NCBI RefSeq assembly: GCF_000711985.1
Contig: NZ_KL544005.1
Coordinates: forward strand, 1,315,970-1,379,969
Origin: Rheinheimera texasensis DSM 17496
GTDB lineage: Bacteria > Pseudomonadota > Gammaproteobacteria > Enterobacterales > Alteromonadaceae
Direction: 5' to 3'
DNA length: 64,000 nt
A program made the translations under genes and the position numbers. Below the pieces are notes generated by a model. That model did not search any database, had not been told where the DNA came from, and saw nothing but the letters and a program-made list of their open reading frames with translations. Shown one piece after another: positions 58,343 to 64,000 of the stretch (positions are counted from its first letter, which is position 1; each line of letters begins with the position of its first letter).

Positions 58343-58358
58343 AGCAAATCAATGCGAT
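58343..58358. promoter_or_regulatory. Weak PurR-box-like site before the purine permease
   Basis: The 16-bp stretch GAGCAAATCAATGCGA matches the PurR consensus ACGCAAACGTTTGCGT at 9 positions, including the GCAAA and TGCG half-site cores. Its position before a purine permease fits, but the match is marginal. Confidence 0.25.
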
Positions 58359-58477
58359 TGTCACGGCAAAAGCCAGCGGCAAAGCCGCAATCGTGAGCAA
58401 AAATCCTTTACATCTGTCGGACTGCCGGAGACTATAAATCCGTGCTGACACAACGACGGGCCAGGGAAGAAGCCAAT

Positions 58478-58885
58478 ATGCAGATGACATCTCAAACACA
58501 TAGCCGTAACGGTAAATTATTGTTAGGCCTGGTAGTTCTGACCATGCTGGCCGTTGTGACCGGTGTGTGTATCGACCTCGGCGCCCGATTTTATTTGGGC
58601 GCTCTGGCCCTCACCCCACTATTACTGAGCGCCATCGTTATTTATCACAGTCTGCTGACTGCCAGATTGCAGCGGGCATCGGGCTATTGGCTGGCGCCGG
58701 TCTGTGTGCTGATGGCCTGGAGCTATCTGTCTTTGCTGTTTGGTCAGCTGAGCGGCCAGTTCCAGCCTGATGCACTCGGCAGCTTAGTCTGGTTCACGCT
58801 GCCGTTAGGCCATGGCTTGCTGCTGTTGATGGCCGTTGCGCTGTATCTGGTTTGTAAACCATTGATCAACAAGTATCTGAAATGA
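58478..58885 (+). CDS. Four-helix membrane protein (unknown)
   Basis: The 135-residue protein has four hydrophobic helices: LLLGLVVLTMLAVVTGV, FYLGALALTPLLLSAIV, YWLAPVCVLMAWSYLSLLF and TLPLGHGLLLLMAVALYLV. No family is recognised. ATG 58478 has a purine-rich AGGGAAGAAG upstream; a GTG 12 codons earlier is possible. Its stop overlaps the glutaminase start by 4 nt, so the two are translated together, which hints at a link to glutamine metabolism or transport. Confidence 0.75.
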   Translation: MQMTSQTHSRNGKLLLGLVVLTMLAVVTGVCIDLGARFYLGALALTPLLLSAIVIYHSLLTARLQRASGYWLAPVCVLMAWSYLSLLFGQLSGQFQPDALGSLVWFTLPLGHGLLLLMAVALYLVCKPLINKYLK

Positions 58886-59826
58886 CCATATCCGCAGAAA
58901 CCCAATCCACACCAAACTATCAGGCCATTCTCGACCAAATCTGGTCCGAAGTTGCCCCGCGCCTCGGTGAAGGCAAAGTCGCCAGTTATATTCCGCAGCT
59001 GGCGACAGTGCCGCTGGCGCAGTTTGGTATGGCGGTTTATACGCTGGATGGCCGGTTGTTTACCACAGGACAGGCACAAACGCGCTTTTCTGCACAGTCG
59101 GTGACCAAGTTATTTGCGCTGGCGCTGGCCTACACCCGTGAAGGCGATGCGATTTGGCAGCGCCTCGGTAAAGAGCCATCCGGTACGGCATTTAATTCGT
59201 TGGTGCAGCTCGAATATGAACGTGGTAAACCACGCAATCCTTTTATCAATGCCGGCGCTTTAGTCATCACCGACATTCTGGCCAGCCGCTTTGTTGATTC
59301 CGAAATCGCCGTGTTGCAGTTTATCCGCCAGCTCTGTGGCAGCACTACGCCGGATTTTGATTTAAAAGTGGCACAGTCAGAATTACAAACCGCACACCGC
59401 AACTACGCCATTGCGCATCTCATTAAAGATTTTGGCAATCTGCACAATACGGTGTCGGCCGTGGTACGCAGTTACTGCCGGCAATGTTCTATCACGCTGA
59501 ACTGTGAAGAACTGGCCAAAGCGGCGGCTTTTCTCGCCAATCACGGCACTGTGCCGTGGAACAACCAGCAAATTCTCGACCACAGCAGCGCTAAACGCAT
59601 CAGCGCCGTGATGCTGACCTGCGGCACTTATGACGCCGCTGGCGAGTTTGCTTATCGTGTTGGCCTGCCGGCTAAAAGTGGCGTTGGCGGTGGTATTGTC
59701 GCGGTGATCCCGGGTGAGGCGGCGGTGGCGGTCTGGTCACCGGGCTTAGATGCCAGCCATAACTCAGCGCTTGGCACTTATGCACTGGCGCGGTTGACCG
59801 ATTTAACCTGGCATTCAATTTTCTGA
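58882..59826 (+). CDS. glsB: Glutaminase
   Basis: The 314-residue serine-dependent glutaminase has the SxxK pair in FSAQSVTKLFALAL near 70-83, RNPFINAGALVITD near 113-126 and KSGVGGGIVAVIPG near the end. It converts glutamine to glutamate and ammonia. Length is typical of GlsB (about 308). The ATG shares four bases with the preceding stop. A short hairpin (59837-59851) without a T tract follows the stop. Confidence 0.96.
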   Translation: MTISAETQSTPNYQAILDQIWSEVAPRLGEGKVASYIPQLATVPLAQFGMAVYTLDGRLFTTGQAQTRFSAQSVTKLFALALAYTREGDAIWQRLGKEPSGTAFNSLVQLEYERGKPRNPFINAGALVITDILASRFVDSEIAVLQFIRQLCGSTTPDFDLKVAQSELQTAHRNYAIAHLIKDFGNLHNTVSAVVRSYCRQCSITLNCEELAKAAAFLANHGTVPWNNQQILDHSSAKRISAVMLTCGTYDAAGEFAYRVGLPAKSGVGGGIVAVIPGEAAVAVWSPGLDASHNSALGTYALARLTDLTWHSIF

Positions 59827-59970
59827 GCTGCACAGCGCACCAAACTGGTGCATTACTGCGCCAAGCTCAGGCACCTGCAGCTAACAACACAGTGTAAATA
59901 TATGATTTAATTAAACTTAAACCTTTGCACAGCCCTTGCATTGAAAGCGTTTTCCTTGCGGAGTTTTGTT

Positions 59971-60849
59971 ATGGCGGTGCATACCCCTTTACGCGGCCTG
60001 CGCTGTTTTTGTGTCGCAGCCGAGTGCCTGAGTTTTAAAGATACCGCGCGTCAGTTGTATCTGACGCCTTCTGCTGTCAGCCATCAAATCAAACAACTGG
60101 AAGAACAGCTGGGGTTCTCTTTGTTTGAGCGTCAAACCCGCGCTGTGGTGTTAAGCCGGCAAGGCCAGCAGTTTTATCAGGCGATCAAACCTTTGCTGCA
60201 AGGCATTGAAAGTACAGTGCAGGAATTTTGTCAGCAGCAACGCGAGCAGAAAGTCAGCATCACGCTGCCGGAGTTTTTTGCCAGCGAGTTTTTTGTGCCG
60301 CGTTTAGTTGGCTGGTCTGAACTACACCCGGACATCAACTTACAGCTGGAAACAGTGAAAAGCCGCAGTGATCAGGGCCGCCACACTGACCTGCAAATAG
60401 TGCTGGCCAGCAGCAAACCGACCGACAAAACCAGCTATCAGCTGTTCCCCATCAGCTACGTGCCGGCCTGTAACCCGGAATGGTTTGAAAAACTGCAAAA
60501 CGAAGAACAGTCGCCGCTAGAGCAAGTCCCGCTGATTGTGCATCAGGCGCGGCCCTGGTGCTGGCATCAGTGGGCTGATCAGGCCGGTTTTGATGACTTC
60601 CGCCCCAAACAAATTATCCAACTCGACAGTATGTTCAGCGTCGCCCGTGCCGCGCAGCAAGGCCTTGGCGTTGCCCTCATCCCATTGCCCATCAGCACCG
60701 CCTGGTTTGACAGCGGCAGCCTGGTACGGTTGTACGAAGAAGAGCTGCGTACCCGCGACCATTATTATCTGATCCAACATGAAAGCGCCGAGCACAGACC
60801 AGAAATTCAGTTGTTGATTGACTGGGTACTGGCGCGATTCCAGCTATAG
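59971..60849 (+). CDS. LysR-family transcriptional regulator (GcvA-like)
   Basis: The 292-residue protein has an N-terminal helix-turn-helix (SFKDTARQLYLTPSAVSHQIKQLEEQLG) and a two-lobed effector domain. LRGLRCFCVAAECLSFKD resembles GcvA-type LysR members. GGAG lies 7 nt before ATG 59971; the TTG start upstream is rejected. The target genes are unknown. It lies downstream of glsB in the same direction, with a 144-bp gap holding an AT-rich palindrome (TTTAATTAAA, 59906-59915). Confidence 0.9.
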   Translation: MAVHTPLRGLRCFCVAAECLSFKDTARQLYLTPSAVSHQIKQLEEQLGFSLFERQTRAVVLSRQGQQFYQAIKPLLQGIESTVQEFCQQQREQKVSITLPEFFASEFFVPRLVGWSELHPDINLQLETVKSRSDQGRHTDLQIVLASSKPTDKTSYQLFPISYVPACNPEWFEKLQNEEQSPLEQVPLIVHQARPWCWHQWADQAGFDDFRPKQIIQLDSMFSVARAAQQGLGVALIPLPISTAWFDSGSLVRLYEEELRTRDHYYLIQHESAEHRPEIQLLIDWVLARFQL

Positions 60850-60986
60850 AACATATCTCCCCCGCGCCGACAGCTGAATTTGTATCAGCTGTCGGCTGCA
60901 ATTTTCTCGTTTGTCAGTAAGCCGGGAACAGCTCTACCATTCATCTCAACAGCAGTACGGACTGCTGTGTGATGGAGGAACATCTG

Positions 60987-61439
60987 ATGAACACAAAAAC
61001 TGCAACTTTAATCCGCTCTGCTTTGGTCCTGGGCTTTTTGACGGCGGCGTTTGCCAGCCAGGCAAGCAGCTACAAAATGGTCCAGCTGAAGGACGACGCA
61101 CAGCATCAGGCCGACCTTCCGACACCACAGGAAATGAAGTTTGATGACGCGATGAACCGCTGTGTGCAACTGACTACCACTGCAACTTTGCAGGCGCAGG
61201 CCGCCTGTCATCAGGCCGTCATGCACTCGCGCTACGCTGCCGGCACTCATGGCAAAGCCAGCCGCACCTTAAAAGCTTACGCCTATAACAACAGAGGCGT
61301 ACAGAAGCTGAAGCAGCAGGACAAAGTGGGTGCCTTAGCTGACTTCCAGATGGCGGTTGAGCTGAACGCGGATGAGATCACCAAGCACAACCTGTCGCTG
61401 CTGGTGAAACAACTGAACAGCAGCCCGAGCGCCGAATAA
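60987..61439 (+). CDS. Secreted protein with TPR-like region (unknown)
   Basis: The 150-residue protein has a signal peptide (cleavage near SQASS, 27-31). A short N-terminal part follows with two cysteines (MNRCVQLTT and AACHQAV), then one tetratricopeptide-like unit (AYNNRGVQKLKQQDKVGALADFQ...). GGAGG lies 8 nt before ATG 60987. Such proteins may be periplasmic adaptors; no function is known. Confidence 0.8.
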   Translation: MNTKTATLIRSALVLGFLTAAFASQASSYKMVQLKDDAQHQADLPTPQEMKFDDAMNRCVQLTTTATLQAQAACHQAVMHSRYAAGTHGKASRTLKAYAYNNRGVQKLKQQDKVGALADFQMAVELNADEITKHNLSLLVKQLNSSPSAE

Positions 61440-61483
61440 ACCTGGCGGGGCTTGCAGGCTAACTTGCAGAGATAAAGGAGCGC

Positions 61484-61669
61484 ATGATGATGAAAGCCAG
61501 CGAATCCATTTTACTCAGTCAGACCAGCAATATCGCCCTGTGTTTGCGTGGGCTGTATCAGGAGCTGCTGAGCATAGTGCAACTGTGCCGCCACATCGCA
61601 GTCAGTCAGTGGGACCCGGAGCAGGAAAGACGGAAGCTCAGGTTGCAGATGCGACAGCGTCAGCACTGA
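61484..61669 (+). CDS. Small protein of 61 residues (unknown)
   Basis: The frame is preceded by a strong AAGGAG and starts with three ATG codons (61484, 61487, 61490); the spacing is best for the second or third. The product has a helical centre with Leu/Ile and Cys (IALCLRGLYQELLSIVQLC) and a basic Arg/Gln tail. A terminator follows 36 bp after its stop. It lies 44 bp after the TPR-like gene, probably on the same transcript. Confidence 0.6.
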   Translation: MMMKASESILLSQTSNIALCLRGLYQELLSIVQLCRHIAVSQWDPEQERRKLRLQMRQRQH

Positions 61670-61704
61670 ACTGCCGCTTCGCTTCAGAGCATGAACCCTG
61701 CGTA

Positions 61705-61749
61705 CGGCGCAGTTTGGTCAGGTGAGCCCGGCCAGCTGCGCCGTTTTTA
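61705..61749 (+). terminator. Intrinsic terminator after the small gene
   Basis: CGGCGCAG (61705-61712) pairs with CTGCGCCG (61736-61743) around a 23-nt loop that can itself fold, and is followed by TTTTTATTT. Confidence 0.65.
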
Positions 61750-61790
61750 TTTGCCTCTACGCTGCGGTCTGTCCGCCCGACATGAAAAAG

Positions 61791-61819
61791 TTGGGCCACC
61801 TGAGCGCACATGGCATAAT
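61791..61819 (+). promoter_or_regulatory. Possible promoter of the DUF3010 gene
   Basis: TTGGGC (61791-61796) and CATAAT (61814-61819) are 17 bp apart, 34 bp before the DUF3010 start. The -10 matches 5 of 6. Confidence 0.45.
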
Positions 61820-61853
61820 ATCCGGCTAATCAGTTCAGACAGGCGGGTTCAAC

Positions 61854-62276
61854 ATGCGGATTTGTGGCGTAGATATCACTGGCAACGATGCCATTTTGTG
61901 TTTGATGGAATTTAAAGACGGCCTGATGTCCCTGCCGGATTGCCGCACTGTGCGGGTGCAGCTGGTGAAAGATCAGGAACTCGAAAACATGCGTAAGTTC
62001 CAGTTCGCCATGGCCAAGCTGGCCGAAGACTACAAAATTGAAAAATTCGTCATCCGCGAACGCGCGCAAAAAGGCAAATTTGCCGGCTCTGCGGTGGGTT
62101 TTAAAATCGAAGCAGCGTTGCAGCTGATCCCCACAGTCGACACTGTGATCGCCACCAACGCCGCAATGAAGCTGAAACTGGCGGCCAATCCAATCCCAAT
62201 TGATTTTAAAGAAACCGGCTTAAAAGGTTTTCAGGAAGTGGCTTTCACCACAGCCTACGCCTACCTCATCAACTAA
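61854..62276 (+). CDS. DUF3010 family protein
   Basis: The 140-residue soluble protein starts MRICGVDITGNDAILCLMEF and contains FVIRERAQKGKFAGSAVGFK, features I associate with DUF3010. The opening GVDITGNDA and later acidic and basic residues recall an RNase H-like fold, but no catalytic set is proven. It has its own promoter and terminator context. It ends 9 bp before the flavin reductase, tail to tail. Confidence 0.8.
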   Translation: MRICGVDITGNDAILCLMEFKDGLMSLPDCRTVRVQLVKDQELENMRKFQFAMAKLAEDYKIEKFVIRERAQKGKFAGSAVGFKIEAALQLIPTVDTVIATNAAMKLKLAANPIPIDFKETGLKGFQEVAFTTAYAYLIN

Positions 62277-62285
62277 ACCCTTTGC

Positions 62286-62918
62286 TTACCGCCTTGGCGT
62301 GGCCTGATTCGGCCGCGCCAGCGTCAGGTTGTCGTCGTGCTGAGTATGGCAATACCATTGGCCGCCCAGGCGTGCCAGCCAGTCAATTTGATCATGCCGG
62401 ATGCGGCCTTCGCTGTTAAGCAGACTGTCATCGATATGCAAACACAGCACTTTGGCCAGAATCAGATCGCAGGCCGGAACGTCCACCGGATAGGCGCTTA
62501 AACTCACACACTCACATTCAAAACTGACCAGGCTATGCGACAGCCGTGGTGGCTGCACTTTCAACGCCGGCACAGTGACGATTTGCAGCGCCTCGATTTC
62601 ACTGACATCCGGCGCATAATCACCGGCCGTGGCGTTCATCAGCGCTAAATCGCCGGGGCTTACCAAATGCACCACCAGCTGGCCGGTCGCGGCAATATTG
62701 CGCGCCGTGTCTTTTTGCGCACCACCGGCTTTGCGGTTCACTGACAACATCAGCGTCGGCGGCGCATCACAGACTAGCTGAAAAAAGCTAAATGGCGCCA
62801 GATTGCTCTGGCCGTTTTCATTCACAGTGCTGACCCAGGCGATAGGCCTGGGCACTATGGTGCCGGCGAGCAACGGATACAGCTCGGCCGCCGTTAAGGT
62901 GTTGCAATCGAACATCAT
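62286..62918 (-). CDS. Flavin reductase family protein (DIM6/NTAB)
   Basis: The 210-residue protein has the split-barrel flavin-binding fold: GTIVPRPIAWVSTVNENG near 19-36, NLAPFSFFQLVCDAPPTLML near 38-58 and KDTARNIAATGQLVVH near 69. It should bind FMN and reduce flavins or act in an oxidoreductase pair. Its start overlaps the symporter stop (ATGATG). Substrate is unknown. Confidence 0.9.
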   Translation of the reverse strand: MMFDCNTLTAAELYPLLAGTIVPRPIAWVSTVNENGQSNLAPFSFFQLVCDAPPTLMLSVNRKAGGAQKDTARNIAATGQLVVHLVSPGDLALMNATAGDYAPDVSEIEALQIVTVPALKVQPPRLSHSLVSFECECVSLSAYPVDVPACDLILAKVLCLHIDDSLLNSEGRIRHDQIDWLARLGGQWYCHTQHDDNLTLARPNQATPRR

Positions 62919-64000
62919 GCGGCCGGTGCCTCTTTTTTCACTGTGGCCGTTTTACCGGCGGCGATTTTCTTCAGGTAAACCTGTAAATCTTGCCGCACTT
63001 CCGGCAATAACAGATAAAGCGCCAGAATATTCGGCACTGCCATCAGGAAAATCATCGAGTCAATAAAATCAAATACCGCCAACACATTTGGCACCGCGCC
63101 CATCGCCACCACCGAACAAATCAGTACTTTGTAGAGACGAATGCTGTGTTTGGTTTCACCAAATAAAAAGCCCCAGCCTTTTTGGCCGTAATAGGCCCAG
63201 CTGACCACTGTGGAGTAACCGAATAGTAACAGCGCCACCATCAGTACCATCGGGAACCATTCGAATGCGGTCGCGAAGGCGTAAGAAGAGATTTGCACGC
63301 CATCGAGGCCGGTTTGCAAATAAGCGCCGGTGATGACGATTAACAGCGCCGAAATAGTACAAATCACCACAGTGTCGATGAAGGGTTCCAGCAGCCCGAC
63401 AAAACCCTCGGATACCGGATCGTTGGTGCGTGCGGCAGCGTGGGCTATTGGGGAAGAGCCGATACCAGCTTCGTTCGAATACGCGGCGCGGCGAAAGCCC
63501 TGAATAATCACGCCAATCATGCCGCCGTAGGCGGCTTCCGGCGCAAAAGCGCCTTTGACAATAGTCCAGATAGCTGCCGGAATTTCGGTGTAATTCAGGC
63601 CAATCACCGTCAGCGCGCCCACGACATAAATCGCACACATCGCCGGTACCAGTTTTTCGGTGACGCGGGCAATGCCTTTGATACCACCGATGATGACGAG
63701 GCCCACCAGCAGCGCATAGATAAACCCAAATAACCAGGCATTATCAAAACCAGTGACGGTTTTGACCTGCGAAAAGCCTTGATTCACGTGAACAAAACCG
63801 GCCGAGCCAAACACACAGGCCAGCGCAAAAAAGCCGGCCAGTATTTTACCAAGACGTGGCAGACCATATTTTTCCAGCGCCGCTTTGATGTAATACATCG
63901 GGCCACCGGCAACTGTGCCGTCCGGCAAAATCTGCCGGTATTTCACCGCCAGCGTGCATTCAACAAATTTGGTGGTCATGCCCAAAAAGCCGGCGACAAT
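62915..64000 (-). CDS. Alanine/sodium symporter, AGCS family (5' end cut by window)
   Basis: The visible 361 codons run out of the window at 64000; the frame stays open through IVAGFLGMTTKFVE, so the real start lies beyond. About eight helices are visible. Family stretches include GGPMYYIKAALEKYG, AAYSNEAGIGSSPIAHAAA (the AGCS signature) and DPVSEGFVGLLEPFIDT. It imports alanine or glycine with sodium. The tail is rich in Lys and Ala. It overlaps the flavin reductase gene by 4 nt. Confidence 0.92.
   Translation of the reverse strand: MVAGFLGMTTKFVECTLAVKYRQILPDGTVAGGPMYYIKAALEKYGLPRLGKILAGFFALACVFGSAGFVHVNQGFSQVKTVTGFDNAWLFGFIYALLVGLVIIGGIKGIARVTEKLVPAMCAIYVVGALTVIGLNYTEIPAAIWTIVKGAFAPEAAYGGMIGVIIQGFRRAAYSNEAGIGSSPIAHAAARTNDPVSEGFVGLLEPFIDTVVICTISALLIVITGAYLQTGLDGVQISSYAFATAFEWFPMVLMVALLLFGYSTVVSWAYYGQKGWGFLFGETKHSIRLYKVLICSVVAMGAVPNVLAVFDFIDSMIFLMAVPNILALYLLLPEVRQDLQVYLKKIAAGKTATVKKEAPAA

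Noticed and set aside
58277-58477. Possible purine riboswitch before the NCS2 permease
   Set aside because: No three-way junction or conserved core sequence of a purine riboswitch can be folded by eye.
59906-59915. AT-rich palindrome TTTAATTAAA before the LysR gene
   Set aside because: Too short and AT-biased to separate from chance; it lacks a clear LysR T-N11-A arrangement.

Overview
The window reads as a chromosomal core region of an aerobic, motile gammaproteobacterium. Gene order and protein sequence suggest the Alteromonadales/Chromatiales side of the class, with a Rheinheimera-like genome as my best guess (inference; no database was available). Supporting points are the blocks bioH|gntX..nfuA, ubiE-ubiJ-ubiB-tatABC..tatD..hemB, gppA-rhlB|trxA-rho and lexA|plsB. 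A full aa3-type cytochrome oxidase operon, a DUF2909 gene, DUF3010 and a DUF3083-like gene point the same way. I see no tRNA, rRNA, CRISPR array, insertion sequence, phage or obvious island. Coding density is high and most genes sit in tight, often overlapping operons.

Layout. 1-5.4 kb: start of bioH, gntX/comF, a secreted M14 metallopeptidase inserted on the opposite strand, nfuA with an IscR-like operator, a tiny membrane protein and a secreted polysaccharide deacetylase. 5.4-13.8 kb: one long minus-strand operon for cytochrome c oxidase and its assembly (coxB, coxA, ctaG, coxC, surf1, a small thiol protein, ctaA heme A synthase, ctaB heme O synthase, sco), interrupted only by a divergent DUF2909 gene. 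14-17.2 kb: lexA with two SOS boxes, divergent from plsB. 17.2-24.2 kb: tesB, small proteins, an EVE protein, a DUF885 lipoprotein, a diguanylate cyclase and an AlkC-type DNA glycosylase. 24.2-32.6 kb: ubiquinone genes, Tat translocase, two tandem paralogous secreted proteins, tatD, a second diguanylate cyclase and hemB, probably one transcription unit or two. 32.6-38.9 kb: gppA, rhlB, trxA, rho and a type II NADH dehydrogenase. 39-43 kb: a DUF3083-like protein, RNA 2',3'-cyclic phosphodiesterase, an isochorismatase-type hydrolase, and the pyrimidine salvage pair deoA-cdd. 43.2-46.9 kb: creB-creC-creD. 46.9-54.1 kb: an MFS transporter, a 1293-residue lipoprotein with an M9-collagenase-like domain, and a chemoreceptor. 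54.2-57 kb: an omega-amidase and a methionine-type aminotransferase divergent from mtnB, a partial methionine salvage set with MetJ-box-like operators. 57-64 kb: a purine permease, a membrane protein plus glutaminase, a LysR regulator, small unknown proteins, DUF3010, a flavin reductase and an alanine/sodium symporter cut by the window edge.

The main items for a second look are regulatory or architectural, not a new defence or mobile system. They are four CTCCA repeats at exact 11-bp spacing before creD, a MetJ-like array before an isolated mtnB, an IscR-like site before nfuA, an intrinsic terminator lying inside the first codons of a small gene, a duplicated secreted-protein pair inside the tat operon, and the unusual domain order of the M9-like lipoprotein. 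I found nothing that I can defend as a wholly new multi-gene system.
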